NCBI RefSeq assembly: GCF_004138335.1
Contig: NZ_RYFW01000005.1
Span: 274,697 to 338,696 of the forward strand
Origin: Peristeroidobacter agariperforans
GTDB lineage: Bacteria > Pseudomonadota > Gammaproteobacteria > Steroidobacterales > Steroidobacteraceae
DNA length: 64,000 nucleotides
Reading direction: 5' to 3'
How positions within the stretch are numbered: the stretch's first letter is position 1; every line of letters begins with the position of its first letter. The notes beneath the pieces are model-generated. The model did not search any database, had not been told where the DNA came from, and saw only the letters and a list, made by a program, of their open reading frames with translations. Positions 45,175-55,187 of this stretch are shown here, in pieces. The position numbers and the translations under genes were made by a program.

Positions 45175-45657
45175 ATGCGAACAATAACGATGGCAGCGCT
45201 GCTCGCCGGCGCCCTGCTGCAGTCGGCGTGCAGCGATCGAGCTGCGGTGGCGTTCGATACTTCGGTCGATACGCGGCAGTTGATGAACTGGATGATCGAC
45301 CCGAGCTCCAAAGTGGTGTTTGGCGCGGTCGCGACCATCATCACCGAGCAAGGCGAGCAGAACGTGCAGCCCCACACCGACGAGGAATGGAACCACGTTC
45401 GTAACAATGCGGTCATGGTGCTCGAGGCCGGCAACCTGCTGATGCTCGAAGGCCGCACCCGCCCCTCATCGGTTCAGGATGTCGCCGATTGGAACGCGAA
45501 AGCTCGCGCCATGAGCGCGGCTGCTCGAACTGCCATCGCGGCGACCGACGTAAAAGACCCCGAGGCGTTGTTCGCCGCTTCCGGAGACATTTATCAAACC
45601 TGCACCGACTGTCATGCCAAGTACATATTCACTGCGCCGCCAGATGATCGACAGTAA
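45175..45657 (+). CDS. Cytochrome c-like lipoprotein
   Basis: 160 aa from the ATG at 45175. Lipoprotein signal with lipobox LLQSAC (Cys about residue 19). One heme-binding motif, CTDCH, lies near the C-terminus (about residues 145-149), the position seen in class II cytochromes c. There is a mostly helical body before it. Heme attachment would rely on the Ccm operon at 54-61 kb. It overlaps the HupE/UreJ gene by 14 bp, so the two are probably coupled. Its electron partner is unknown. Confidence 0.78.
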   Translation: MRTITMAALLAGALLQSACSDRAAVAFDTSVDTRQLMNWMIDPSSKVVFGAVATIITEQGEQNVQPHTDEEWNHVRNNAVMVLEAGNLLMLEGRTRPSSVQDVADWNAKARAMSAAARTAIAATDVKDPEALFAASGDIYQTCTDCHAKYIFTAPPDDRQ

Positions 45658-46726
45658 ATCTCTGATCCTTGCGCTCGTCGGCTGTGTGCTCGGCAGCCAG
45701 GCACTGGCGCACGGCGTTGCGCCCGAGGATCAATCGTTACTGGAGAATGCCAGCGGAATGCAACTGCTGACGTTCATGTATCTCGGCGCCAAGCACATGG
45801 TCACCGGCTACGACCATCTGCTGTTCCTGTTTGGCGTCATCTTCTTCTTGCACCGGCTCAAGGAAGTCGTCGCCTATGTCACGCTGTTCGCGATCGGCCA
45901 CAGCGTCACGCTGCTGTTGGGGGTGTTGGGCGGACTCAAGGTCGATCCCTATTTGATCGATGCCATCATCGGCCTGTCGGTGGTCTACAAGGCGCTCGAC
46001 AATCTCGGCGTGTTTCAGCGCTGGCTCGGCGTGCAGCCGAACAACAAGGTCGCGGTGCTGGTGTTCGGTTTCTTCCATGGCTTCGGCCTCGCGACGAAGC
46101 TGCAGGATTTTTCTTTGTCGCCCGACGGGCTGGTGCCGAACATGCTGGCCTTCAACGTCGGCGTGGAGATCGGGCAGGTGTTGGCACTGAGCGCCATCCT
46201 GATGGTGATGATGTACTGGCGCACGGCGCCTTCGTTCACGCGACACGCCAAGGCGGCGAATGTCTTGTTGATGGCAGCGGGTTTTGTGCTCGTGGGCTTT
46301 CAGCTCACCGGTTATTTCGGCAGCGATACGAGCGCACGCACCGTGGCCAGCGTCATGCACGCGCATCCTCGCAAGCCTCGCACGGTGCGCATCGAGATCA
46401 ACGTGCAGCCTCGCGAAGAGCTCGAATACAAAGCCGAGCTCGCGGCGGGCGAGCCCCTGCTGTACTCGTGGACCACGCAGGGCGCGGGCCCGGTGTACTA
46501 CGAGTTTCATGGCGAGCCGACCGAGGGCGAATGGCCCAAGGACTATTACCGCAGCTATGAAACCGTGGAGCGCAGCCAGACGGCGCACGGCTCGTTCGTC
46601 GCGCCCTTCACGGGCAGGCACGGGTGGTACTGGCGCAACCTCAGCGATGCACCGCTGACCATCGTGCTCGAGGTCAACGGCTACTTCACCAAGCTTGGCC
46701 GGATCGAGGCGCCCGCTACGCTTTAG
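45644..46726 (+). CDS. HupE/UreJ-family membrane protein with C-terminal periplasmic domain
   Basis: 360 aa from the ATG at 45644. Signal-like first segment, then about six helices with the family His motifs: AKHMVTGYDHLLFLFGVIFF, FAIGHSVTLLLGVLG, and VFGFFHGFGLATKLQ. HupE/UreJ proteins are linked to nickel or cobalt uptake. The last ~120 residues (about 240-360) are an added soluble domain (GPVYYEFHGEP, GWYWRNLSDAPLTIVLEVNG) of unknown role. It overlaps the cytochrome gene; the metal is not readable from sequence. Confidence 0.8.
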   Translation: MIDSKSLILALVGCVLGSQALAHGVAPEDQSLLENASGMQLLTFMYLGAKHMVTGYDHLLFLFGVIFFLHRLKEVVAYVTLFAIGHSVTLLLGVLGGLKVDPYLIDAIIGLSVVYKALDNLGVFQRWLGVQPNNKVAVLVFGFFHGFGLATKLQDFSLSPDGLVPNMLAFNVGVEIGQVLALSAILMVMMYWRTAPSFTRHAKAANVLLMAAGFVLVGFQLTGYFGSDTSARTVASVMHAHPRKPRTVRIEINVQPREELEYKAELAAGEPLLYSWTTQGAGPVYYEFHGEPTEGEWPKDYYRSYETVERSQTAHGSFVAPFTGRHGWYWRNLSDAPLTIVLEVNGYFTKLGRIEAPATL

Positions 46727-47681
46727 CCGGCGTCATCCAGGGCAGCGTGTCCAGATCCAGGTTGCCGCCGGTGAGAATGATGCCGATGCGGCGCCCGGGC
46801 ATATCCAACTGGCCGTCGACCAGCGGGCCGTAGCCCACCGCGCCCGACGGCTCGACGATGATCTTCAACACTTCCCAGATCGTGCGCATCGCATTGACGA
46901 TCTCGGTTTCCGAAACCGTGACGATGCCCTCCACGTGACGCTGGATCTCTGCAAACGTCAGATCGCCGAGCGTGCCCCGCAGGCCGTCGGCGATCGTGTT
47001 CGGCGAAGTACATGGAATGATCCGTCCTGCGGCCAACGACTGCGCGGCGTCATCCGCGCCTTTCGGCTCGACACCGAACACACGGATTTCCGGGTTGATG
47101 CTCTTGACGGCTACCGAGATGCCGCTGATGAGACCGCCACCGCCCACCGGACACAGGATGTCGGTGAGATCCGGCACGTCCTCCAGCAATTCCAGCGCGG
47201 TGGTGCCCTGCCCCGCCATCACTCGTGGATCGTTGAATGGATGAATGAACACGGCGCCAGTGCGCTCGACCACGCTGTTCGCAGTACTGACCCTTGCCGC
47301 ATAGGTCGGCTCGCAAAGAATCACTTCCGCCCCGTAGCGTCGCACCGACGCGATTTTCGCCTGAGGCACGGTCGACATCATGACGACATACGCCGGAATG
47401 CCTCGCAATTTTGCCGCCCGCGCCAAGGCGGCGGCATGATTGCCGGACGAATGCGTCACCACACCGCGCTTCGCTTCTTCATCCGATAGCAAGGCAACCG
47501 CGTTGGTCGCGCCTCGCGCCTTGAACGCGCCGATCTTCTGCAAGTTCTCACATTTGAAGAACAGCCGTGCGCCCGCTCTCTCATCGAGCGCCTCGCTGGT
47601 CATGACCGGCGTGCGGTGAATGCGGTCCTTGATACGGCTGTGAGCGGCGCGGATGTCGGCCAGGGTCAGGGTCATTCGCAT
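46716..47681 (-). CDS. Threonine/serine dehydratase-like PLP enzyme
   Basis: 321 aa fold-type II PLP enzyme. The PLP Lys is in KIGAFKARGATN and the phosphate loop in CPVGGGGLIS, both intact. There is no C-terminal regulatory ACT domain, so it is catabolic rather than biosynthetic IlvA. It deaminates threonine or serine, or acts on hydroxyaspartate; related serine racemases are also possible. It is divergent from a LysR gene (44 bp gap) and the two may be functionally linked. Confidence 0.88.
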   Translation of the reverse strand: MRMTLTLADIRAAHSRIKDRIHRTPVMTSEALDERAGARLFFKCENLQKIGAFKARGATNAVALLSDEEAKRGVVTHSSGNHAAALARAAKLRGIPAYVVMMSTVPQAKIASVRRYGAEVILCEPTYAARVSTANSVVERTGAVFIHPFNDPRVMAGQGTTALELLEDVPDLTDILCPVGGGGLISGISVAVKSINPEIRVFGVEPKGADDAAQSLAAGRIIPCTSPNTIADGLRGTLGDLTFAEIQRHVEGIVTVSETEIVNAMRTIWEVLKIIVEPSGAVGYGPLVDGQLDMPGRRIGIILTGGNLDLDTLPWMTPAKA

Positions 47682-47724
47682 CCCCGTGAATGGTGTCGGT
47701 GCGGGCGCGTGGCATTATACGCCC

Positions 47725-48633
47725 ATGCGCATGCGACAAATCGAAGCGTTTCACGCCATCTATGTCAGCGGCTCGATCAGCGGCGCCGCGCGCGTCCTGA
47801 ACGTCTCGCAGCCCTCGCTCACCAAAGTGCTTCAGCACGCCGAGCAACAGCTGGGATTCGCGCTGTTCCGTCGCGTTAAGGGCCGGCTGGTCGCCACCGA
47901 CGAAGCGCACGTCCTGTTTCGGGAGGTGAGCGACGTTCACGATCGTCTGTCGTCCCTGCGCAAGACGGCGCGCAATCTTCGCAGCGGCTCGGCCGGCAAC
48001 GTTCGCGTCGCTGTCCTGCCGGCGTTGGGTCTCGATCTCGCGCCGGCCGCCGTGGCGAAGCTGCGCAAAGCCCATCCGGCGGTGACGTTCGATCTGATGA
48101 CTCTGCACCACGACGACGTGTTGCGATCTCTATACGAGCGCCGCAGTGAAGTCGCGATTGCCTACGCACCGGCGCCGCATCCGCGACTCAAAATCATCGA
48201 GCTATGCACGGCAGAGCTGGTGCTCATGCACGGCCGTGAGGCCGCGAAGATTCCCGCTCGCATCGAGCTGAGTTGGCTCAAGGGCAAGGACATCGTGGGC
48301 CTGTCAACCAGCGGTCCGGTCGGCGATTTGTTTGCGGCCGCGCTCGGCCGATCACACGTCATCGCCAACGAAGTGATCTCTGCACAAACGTTTTATCTCG
48401 CCGCGGCCCTGGTCCGCCACGGCGCCGGCATCGCAATCGTCGACGAGCCCACCGCCTATGCCATGAGCGATGCACGCACCGATATCAAGTGCTTCGACCC
48501 GCCGATGCGATTCAACGTTTGCGCCATCCATCTCGAAGACCGGCCGTTGTCGCAATTGGCACGCTCGTTCGTGCAGGCGATGAAGGAGCAGGTTCTGCAG
48601 GCGCAGGCCGCCCACAACCCGCGGAGCCGATAA
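47725..48633 (+). CDS. LysR family regulator, DgcR-like
   Basis: 302 aa from the ATG at 47725. The DNA-binding head (about 5-65, QIEAFHAIYVSGSISGAARVLNVSQPSLTKVLQHAEQQLG) and the co-inducer domain (about 90-290) are both present. It lies 77 bp before a DUF1611/DgcN-like gene on the same strand, an arrangement known for D-glutamate catabolism regulators (DgcR). It may also read the divergent dehydratase promoter. The effector is inferred only from context. Confidence 0.88.
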   Translation: MRMRQIEAFHAIYVSGSISGAARVLNVSQPSLTKVLQHAEQQLGFALFRRVKGRLVATDEAHVLFREVSDVHDRLSSLRKTARNLRSGSAGNVRVAVLPALGLDLAPAAVAKLRKAHPAVTFDLMTLHHDDVLRSLYERRSEVAIAYAPAPHPRLKIIELCTAELVLMHGREAAKIPARIELSWLKGKDIVGLSTSGPVGDLFAAALGRSHVIANEVISAQTFYLAAALVRHGAGIAIVDEPTAYAMSDARTDIKCFDPPMRFNVCAIHLEDRPLSQLARSFVQAMKEQVLQAQAAHNPRSR

Positions 48634-48710
48634 AGGCCATAACCCCAGTCTATGGGTGCCGTAAGCTTCGCTATTGGACGCCGGCGACCGGATGAAAAAT
48701 CATTACCGTC

Positions 48711-49766
48711 ATGATTATTCCTGCGCCCTATCTGCTGTATCTCGGAGCCGCGACCGATCCGCTGTCCATCAAGACCTCGCGGGGCGTGGCTGACTGGCGG
48801 CGCGAGCTGTGCGTCGGCCAGCGTCGCCTGCCCGGCTGCGATCTCACGCTGGGTCTGGACGATCTTTCCTATTCCGAAGCCGTGGCGCGCGGCGCGAAGA
48901 CGATGATTCTCGGCGAAGCGAATGCGGGTGGCGTGCTCAGCGAGGTTTCAGCGCGAGAAGTCGTCGCCGCGTTGGAAGCGGGCTTGAATGTCGCGTCCGG
49001 TTTGCATCAGCGCCTTGCCCAGCACCCCGACATTCGACATGCCGCTCGGCGCACGGGGCGCCTGCTGTTCGACGTTCGAGAGCCCCCCGCTGACTTGCCT
49101 ATCGGCAACGGTAGCCCACGTCCCGGCCGTCGCTTGCTGACCGTGGGCACGGACTGTTCGGTTGGCAAGATGTACACCAGCCTCGCCCTGGAGCGGGAGC
49201 TGCGCCGACAGGGCCGGCTCGCAGATTTTCGTGCGACCGGTCAGACCGGCATCCTGGTGGCCGGCAGCGGCGTGCCCATCGATGCGGTCGTCGCAGACTT
49301 CATCGCGGGCGCGGCGGAATGGTTGTCCCCGGCTCGCCATGACGGCGGCTGGGACATCATCGAAGGTCAAGGTTCGCTGTTTCACCCGTCCTACGCCGGC
49401 GTATCCCTCGGGTTGTTGCACGGCTCACAGCCGAATGCACTGGTGATGTGCCACGAGCCCACACGAACTCACATGCGCGGGTTGCCAGGAAGAGCACTGC
49501 CGTCGCTCAAGGAATGTTTGCTCGCGAACCTCGAGGCGGCACAAGTCACGCAGCCTGAGGTCGTTGCGGTCGGCATCGCGTTGAATACTTCGAAGCTCGA
49601 TGCAGGCGCCGCACGCCGTTTGTGCGAGCAGATCGAGAACGAGCTCAACCTGCCTTGTGAAGATCCCATCGCCATGGGCGCCGGCAAGATCGTGCGACGG
49701 CTGCTCGAATCCTTCCCGGACGCAGCCAGTTCGAAGGTCAGCGCAGCAGGTTCACTGACAGCGTGA
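48711..49766 (+). CDS. DUF1611 protein, DgcN-like
   Basis: 351 aa. The second half carries a P-loop-like segment, TVGTDCSVGKMYTSLAL (about 144-160), and QGSLFHPSYAGVSLGLLHG, both characteristic of DUF1611. Members named DgcN act in D-glutamate use together with DgcA, an enolase-superfamily enzyme. No DgcA gene is adjacent here, so the pathway role is open. It overlaps the convergent gltS gene by 29 bp. The upstream LysR supports regulated amino-acid catabolism. Confidence 0.8.
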   Translation: MIIPAPYLLYLGAATDPLSIKTSRGVADWRRELCVGQRRLPGCDLTLGLDDLSYSEAVARGAKTMILGEANAGGVLSEVSAREVVAALEAGLNVASGLHQRLAQHPDIRHAARRTGRLLFDVREPPADLPIGNGSPRPGRRLLTVGTDCSVGKMYTSLALERELRRQGRLADFRATGQTGILVAGSGVPIDAVVADFIAGAAEWLSPARHDGGWDIIEGQGSLFHPSYAGVSLGLLHGSQPNALVMCHEPTRTHMRGLPGRALPSLKECLLANLEAAQVTQPEVVAVGIALNTSKLDAGAARRLCEQIENELNLPCEDPIAMGAGKIVRRLLESFPDAASSKVSAAGSLTA

Positions 49767-50925
49767 TGATCAGTGCGTTGCTGAAGTCGACAAAGAAACC
49801 GCCGACGATGGGCACGACGAGAAACGCACGTGGCGCGACGCCGTAACGCTCGACCACGGAGCGCATCACCGCCATCGCGTTTGCCGTCGTGCCGAGCATC
49901 ACGCCCGCGAAGCCGCCGCTCATCACAGCGGCGTCGTAGTCCTTGCCCATGAGCTTGTAGATCGGACCGAGGCAGACCAGGGCGACCATCGCCGTCTGCA
50001 GGATCAGGTTGATCAGCAAGGGCCACGCCAGGCTCGCAAGCTCGAGCAGATTCAGCGTCATCAGCGACATCGAAAGAAACAGGGACAGCGTGACCGCGCC
50101 GATGGTGTCGAGTGACGGATGGGAAAGCCGCAGCCATCCGGTGGCGTCATCCACGCTTCTGAGCACCGCACCGACAATCAACGCACCGACGTAGGCCGGC
50201 ATGGTGACGCCGGCATTCTCGATGAGCTGGCTGATGCCCGAGCCGAGCCACATGGCGACGAGCACGAACGTCAGGCTCTTGAGAGCGGCATAGACTGGAT
50301 CGGCTTCCGGTTCGGCAGGAGCCGCGACCGTTTGCTCGGAAGGCGACTGCCCGCCTCCCGCACGCAGACGATTGCGCTCCACGAGCAGCGTGGCGAGCGG
50401 CGCACCGACGATACTGCCCAACACGATCCCGCCCATCGCAGTGGCCAGCGCGATCGACCCCGCGCCTGCCACGCCCGCCTCTTCAAAGAGCGGCGCAAAC
50501 GCCATCCCCGTCGCCGGTCCACCGCTGAGCGTGACCGCGCCGGTCAACGTTCCAAACAACGGCGGCAAGCCAAACATCGCAGCGACGCCTGCGCCGAGCA
50601 CGTTCTGCAATAACGCCAGGATCGAACACGCCAGCAGAAAGATCACAACCTGCGGTCCGCCAGCGCGTAACAGTCGATAGCTCGCACCGAAGCCGATGCT
50701 GGTGAAGAACGCGATCATCAGAGGCCGTTGCAGCGTTGTATCGAATTCCATCGGCGCCGGAGCGAGCGCGCGATGCGCCAGCACGATGAGCGACATGGTC
50801 AAACCGCCGATGACCGGCGCCGGAATGTTCAGCCGCTGCAGAATCGGCACGGCGGCGCGAGCTCGATAGCCGAGAAACAGCAGCAGACTCGCCAGCGCAG
50901 TGGTTTCGATCAGGCCGAACTTCAT
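49738..50925 (-). CDS. gltS: Sodium/glutamate symporter GltS
   Basis: 395 aa from the ATG at 50925, which overlaps the hutH stop as ATGA. About ten membrane helices with GltS signatures: IPAPVIGGL near the start, [32 protein letters not shown] and [17 protein letters not shown]. It imports glutamate with sodium. Coupling to hutH makes sense because histidine breakdown ends in glutamate, though the other hut genes are absent here. Its 3' end overlaps the DUF1611 gene by 29 bp. Confidence 0.92.
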   Translation of the reverse strand: MKFGLIETTALASLLLFLGYRARAAVPILQRLNIPAPVIGGLTMSLIVLAHRALAPAPMEFDTTLQRPLMIAFFTSIGFGASYRLLRAGGPQVVIFLLACSILALLQNVLGAGVAAMFGLPPLFGTLTGAVTLSGGPATGMAFAPLFEEAGVAGAGSIALATAMGGIVLGSIVGAPLATLLVERNRLRAGGGQSPSEQTVAAPAEPEADPVYAALKSLTFVLVAMWLGSGISQLIENAGVTMPAYVGALIVGAVLRSVDDATGWLRLSHPSLDTIGAVTLSLFLSMSLMTLNLLELASLAWPLLINLILQTAMVALVCLGPIYKLMGKDYDAAVMSGGFAGVMLGTTANAMAVMRSVVERYGVAPRAFLVVPIVGGFFVDFSNALIITLSVNLLR

Positions 50926-52466
50926 GCAGCGAGCAGCGTGGACGGCAAGCGCACACCACAATTCGCCGCGGTTTCCAGCAATCGCCCGGATTGCAGCAGC
51001 GCGAGCGTGGCTCGCATATCGGCGTGCAGATAACGATCGTCTTCCAATGCCGGCGACAGCGCCCTGACCTGCTGTCTCACCTGCTCGAGCACGTTGCTGC
51101 TCGACAAGGGTGTGTGAAAGTCACAACCCTGCACGGCCGCGAGCAGCTCGATCGCAATCACCGCGTCCGCATTCGCCGCCATCGGCAGCAAGCGACGTGC
51201 AGCGTGGGCGGCCATGGAAACGTGATCTTCCTGATTTGCCGAGGTGGGAATGGAATCGACGCTCGCGGGATGAGCCCGTTGTTTGTTCTCGGACACGAGC
51301 GCGGCGGCGGTGACCTGCGGCAACATGAATCCTGAGTTCAATCCCGGACGCGGCGTGAGAAACGCAGGCAACCCCGAGAGCGCCGGATCCACCAGCATGG
51401 CGATGCGCCGCTCGGCCAATGAGCCGATTTCACAGAGCGCCAGAGCGATGATGTCCGCCGCAAAGGCCACCGGCTCCGCGTGGAAGTTGCCGCCCGAGAG
51501 CACCGCGTCGTCCTCGGCGAACACCAGCGGATTGTCGGAAACGCTGTTCGCTTCGATCTCGAGCGTGCGAGCGGCGTGACGCAACAGGTCGAGCGAGGCA
51601 CCCATCACCTGAGGCTGGCAGCGCAGACAGTACGGATCTTGTACGCGAGCATCATTGTCCCGATGCGACGCGCGAATCGCCGAGCCTGCCATCAGCTGCG
51701 CCAAGGCCGTCGCCGACTCGATCTGACCGCGATGTCCGCGCAGTCGATGTATACGCTCATCGAACGGAGTGTCCGACCCTTTCGCAGCTTCAGTGGACAT
51801 CGCGCCAGAGATCAGTGCGTGACTGAACAATTGCTCGGCTTCAAACAATCCGGCGAGCGCATAGGCGGTCGAGAATTGTGTACCGTTCAACAACGCAAGA
51901 CCTTCCTTGGGGCCGAGCGTGACCGGCTTCAGTCCCGCCGCAGCCAATGCGTCAGCCGCAGGCCGCGCTACGCCGTCGACCAGAATTTCTCCAACGCCGA
52001 TCATTGCGGCCGACATGTGCGCGAGCGGCGCGAGATCGCCGGATGCGCCAACGGATCCTTGCGCCGGCACGACTGGAAGCAAGTTGCGCGCGAGCATGGC
52101 TTCGAGCAATTGCAGAGTCGGCAATCTCACACCCGACGCGCCTACCCCGAGACTTGCAATCTTCAGCGCCATCATGAGTCGCACGATGGCGGCCGGCATG
52201 GGATCGCCGACACCCGCCGAATGCGATAGCACGATGTTACGTTGCAAGCGCTCCAGGTCCGCGATCTCGATGCGCACCGACGCCAGTTTGCCGAAGCCTG
52301 TATTCACTCCATAGACAGGTGCGCCCTTGTTGACGACGCGCTCGATAGCAGCGGCGCTGCGTTCAACGGCTGGGAAGCAGGAAGGGTCGAGCGTCGCTGA
52401 CGCGCCCCTGTATACACGCTGCCATTGTTCGAGCGTCACCGCACCCGGTTTTAGTATCTGGCTCAT
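50922..52466 (-). CDS. hutH: Histidine ammonia-lyase
   Basis: 514 aa, typical length. The Ala-Ser-Gly that forms the MIO cofactor is present in [16 protein letters not shown] (about residues 142-146). Other catalytic segments are intact: YGVNTGFG near the start, [11 protein letters not shown], and [14 protein letters not shown]. It converts histidine to urocanate and ammonia in the cytoplasm. The ATG has GGAGG about 10 nt upstream. It is translationally coupled to gltS; hutU, hutI and hutG are not in the window. Confidence 0.95.
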   Translation of the reverse strand: MSQILKPGAVTLEQWQRVYRGASATLDPSCFPAVERSAAAIERVVNKGAPVYGVNTGFGKLASVRIEIADLERLQRNIVLSHSAGVGDPMPAAIVRLMMALKIASLGVGASGVRLPTLQLLEAMLARNLLPVVPAQGSVGASGDLAPLAHMSAAMIGVGEILVDGVARPAADALAAAGLKPVTLGPKEGLALLNGTQFSTAYALAGLFEAEQLFSHALISGAMSTEAAKGSDTPFDERIHRLRGHRGQIESATALAQLMAGSAIRASHRDNDARVQDPYCLRCQPQVMGASLDLLRHAARTLEIEANSVSDNPLVFAEDDAVLSGGNFHAEPVAFAADIIALALCEIGSLAERRIAMLVDPALSGLPAFLTPRPGLNSGFMLPQVTAAALVSENKQRAHPASVDSIPTSANQEDHVSMAAHAARRLLPMAANADAVIAIELLAAVQGCDFHTPLSSSNVLEQVRQQVRALSPALEDDRYLHADMRATLALLQSGRLLETAANCGVRLPSTLLAA

Positions 52467-52609
52467 CGCTCGATCCTCCGCAGCCGCGCTTCGACGAGCT
52501 CAGTATATCGCCGCGGCCTCGGATAAGTGATCGAGCACAGAGGATCCCCGTCCGCAGTGCTGACGGACGGAGCAGGTTCCCTGAAGAGATTTACCTAAGC
52601 GGCGTCGGC

Positions 52610-53152
52610 TCAGAGACGCTTGATGTCGACCGGTGCTTCGACCAGCGGGCCCGGCGAAGTCACCGTGCCGAGATAAACGATGGCGACGATGTGATCTTCC
52701 GGCGCAAGGCCGCACAGCTCTTTGACGCCGGCATCATAGGCGGCCGCACCTGTCTTCCACTGTGCGCCGAAACCGAGTGCCTGTGCCGCGAGCAACATGT
52801 TCTGCACCGCTGCCGCCGTCGCGCACACCTGCTCGATCTCGGGAATCTTGCCCTTGCTGATCTTAGCGCCGACGACGATCACGACCGGCGCGCGCATCGC
52901 CTTGCCTTTCTCGGCATCCAGATGTTCCTGCGTAGAGCCAGGCACTCGAGTGCGCAGCGAATTCGCCATCGCGGCGCCGAGCTTCTCGCGGGCAGCACCT
53001 TCGAGCACAGTGAACCGCCAGGGACGTAAGCGCCCATGATCCGGAGCACGCGTGCCGGCACGAATGATCTGTTCTACCTGCACGGCGCTCGGCGCCGGCG
53101 CGGCGAGCTTCAGCGGAGAGGTCCGCGACTGAATACCTTCCAGCAGATCCAT
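52610..53152 (-). CDS. Nitroreductase family protein, YdjA-like
   Basis: 180 aa. Single-domain FMN-binding nitroreductase fold: RAPDHGRLRPWRFTVLEG near residue 35, the AAAVQNMLLAAQALGFGAQW helix, and the terminal KRL. The short length and sequence match the YdjA/TdiD type. It would reduce an aromatic or quinone substrate with NAD(P)H; the substrate is unknown. It follows the MaoC-like gene by 16 bp. Confidence 0.88.
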   Translation of the reverse strand: MDLLEGIQSRTSPLKLAAPAPSAVQVEQIIRAGTRAPDHGRLRPWRFTVLEGAAREKLGAAMANSLRTRVPGSTQEHLDAEKGKAMRAPVVIVVGAKISKGKIPEIEQVCATAAAVQNMLLAAQALGFGAQWKTGAAAYDAGVKELCGLAPEDHIVAIVYLGTVTSPGPLVEAPVDIKRL

Positions 53153-53168
53153 CGTCTGTCCTAACCTA

Positions 53169-54056
53169 TTAGAGCGTCCGGACTTGCATGGCGAGATGCA
53201 GCCGGTCGCCCTTCATCGTACACATCGAAATGTCGGCGCCGCCGTCGACCGCCCAGGTCCGAGCCAGCGCTTGCGAGGGGATGTAGACCGGCAGCTTGAA
53301 CTGCGTGTCGATCTGAATCTTCATGTTCGGAATATGCGGCGCGGCCGAGGCCAGGCAGCGCCCCATGGACCACATGCCGTGCGCCACGGCCTGCTTGAAA
53401 CCGAACATCTGCGCGGTGCGCGCCGTCAGGTGAATCGGATTGAAATCGCCGGAAACGCGCGCGTAGCGCCAGCCGGTGTTGTCCGCGACTTCGAGCGTGT
53501 CGGTGTGCGTGCCGGTTTCGGGATGGTGCGAGCGCTCGATCACCGGACGCTTGCTGCCCTCTTTCGGCCCCGACGTGCCGCGAGCAAACATCGTGCTGAT
53601 CTCTTCCCACACCAGCGTGCCGTTCTGCTCGTAGCTGGTGGTGAAGTCATATTCCTGGCCGAAGTCCGTCTCACGCATGGTCTCGAAGTACACCCGCAGA
53701 CGCAGCGGAGCGCGCTCATCGACCGGCGCCAGTACTCGAATCGTATTGCGCAGGTGAATCAAGCCCAGCACCTTCACCGGGAAATTCTTCACGACGAACA
53801 GCTGCATGTGCAGCGGCATCGCGAGCACGTGCAGGTAGGCCGGCGGCAATCCCTTCGCCGCCGCGGGCACGGCGCACACATCGCGATAGCGCTGCAGATG
53901 CGCCGCCGACAGCTTCACCGTGCGAGCTTCGAGCTCGACGGGCTCGATCACCGTGCCGGCAGGCGCGCTGTACGGCTTCTTGCCGAGCAGCACGCGCGCG
54001 TACGCAGGCACCATCGAGGGGCGGCGGGCAAAAGAAATCTTGGTCGGTGCTGACAT
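53169..54056 (-). CDS. MaoC-like dehydratase (double hot-dog)
   Basis: 295 aa from the ATG at 54056; the upstream TTG-started extension has no support. The C-terminal hot-dog domain has the hydratase 2 motif, YARVSGDFNPIHLTARTAQMFGFKQAVAHGMW, with the catalytic Asp and His. The N-terminal half is a degenerate hot-dog. It would hydrate trans-2-enoyl-CoA or a related thioester. It begins 39 bp after ccmI on the same strand but is not part of cytochrome c maturation. Confidence 0.85.
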   Translation of the reverse strand: MSAPTKISFARRPSMVPAYARVLLGKKPYSAPAGTVIEPVELEARTVKLSAAHLQRYRDVCAVPAAAKGLPPAYLHVLAMPLHMQLFVVKNFPVKVLGLIHLRNTIRVLAPVDERAPLRLRVYFETMRETDFGQEYDFTTSYEQNGTLVWEEISTMFARGTSGPKEGSKRPVIERSHHPETGTHTDTLEVADNTGWRYARVSGDFNPIHLTARTAQMFGFKQAVAHGMWSMGRCLASAAPHIPNMKIQIDTQFKLPVYIPSQALARTWAVDGGADISMCTMKGDRLHLAMQVRTL

Positions 54057-54095
54057 CAATGAGCGACGGTTTAAGGACAATGACGGTGACGAAGC

Positions 54096-55187
54096 TCAGG
54101 GCACGACGCGATCGATGACGATGGTCAACGGACCGCTGCTCTTGCCGAATTCATATTCGGCCTCGCCATACAAATCTCCGCTTTGCTGCTGAGGCGCGCC
54201 GGAGCGCGACAACCGTGCAACAACTACCACCTTCGGTACGCTGGCAATGGAGCGGGACGGAATCATCGCATCACTTTCCGAGAGTGTCACATTCAATGGC
54301 AGCGAGTCGGAGCTATGCCGCTGCACAGCGAGCGGCGGGCCGCCCGCGCTTGGGTCGCGAGCCAGGATGAAGAGCGGCAAAGCGCCGGTCAGCTGTTGGC
54401 GCAGTTGCGGCGACAAGGAGACGGAGACTTGAATCGCCCGCGACCCCGCAGCCGGCGCGGCCGAAGGCGTTGAAGCTTGCGCCGGTGGCGCTTCGCCGCC
54501 GGCAGCTGCAATCTGCTCGTCCAGATCCTGGACCTGCCGGGCGAGCACGCCGCGTATTTCTTCGGGCGGATTCTGCGCCAGGAGCATCTTCAGACGGTCC
54601 CGACCGAGACGCAGGTCGCCCGAGCGCAACGCGGCGACACCGCCATACCAAAGCGCCTTGGGATGATTCGGCGCCATCGCCAGCGCCGCATCGAACAGCT
54701 TGCCGGCACGGCCCGCCAACGAGGCTTCGTCGGTGAGCGCCAGCGCTTCGCCCAGCCCGACGACGGCTTCGACGTCCTGACCCTTCGACAGCTCATACGC
54801 CTGCTGGTAGGCATCCGCGGCGCGCGCGTAACGGCTCATCGCCGTGTACGAGCGACCGAGCATGATCCAGCCTTCCAGGTTGTCCGGATTCTCTTTGAGC
54901 TTCGCTTCCAGGCCAGCGAGGGCCTGCTCCATGTTCGCCGCCTGCGCGCTTTCGATCTGCACGGCCTTCCAGTCCCAGTTGCTGAGACCGGCGTACATGA
55001 GGACGGCGAGTACGGGCACCAGCAGTGCGACCGCGAGACCGGAGAAACGCCGCTCGGTGCGATACGACGCGAGCTCCGTCGACTCAGCCGCCGCCCCCTT
55101 CTCTTGGGGAGCACGCAGTAGCGGCAGCACCATCCACAACAGCGCCGCCAGCAGCATGGCGACGCAGACGACGATGAAAACGGTCAC
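54096..55187 (-). CDS. ccmI: Cytochrome c maturation TPR protein CcmI
   Basis: 363 aa from GTG 55187, overlapping the ccmH stop. An N-terminal membrane helix (about 3-22), a cytoplasmic loop, a second helix (about 50-68) and a periplasmic TPR domain (about 90-230, LEGWIMLGRSYTAMSRYARAADAYQQAYEL) follow the standard layout. The C-terminal ~100 residues form the beta domain found in some CcmI proteins. It holds apocytochrome c and hands it to the heme ligation complex CcmFGH. Confidence 0.92.
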   Translation of the reverse strand: MTVFIVVCVAMLLAALLWMVLPLLRAPQEKGAAAESTELASYRTERRFSGLAVALLVPVLAVLMYAGLSNWDWKAVQIESAQAANMEQALAGLEAKLKENPDNLEGWIMLGRSYTAMSRYARAADAYQQAYELSKGQDVEAVVGLGEALALTDEASLAGRAGKLFDAALAMAPNHPKALWYGGVAALRSGDLRLGRDRLKMLLAQNPPEEIRGVLARQVQDLDEQIAAAGGEAPPAQASTPSAAPAAGSRAIQVSVSLSPQLRQQLTGALPLFILARDPSAGGPPLAVQRHSSDSLPLNVTLSESDAMIPSRSIASVPKVVVVARLSRSGAPQQQSGDLYGEAEYEFGKSSGPLTIVIDRVVP

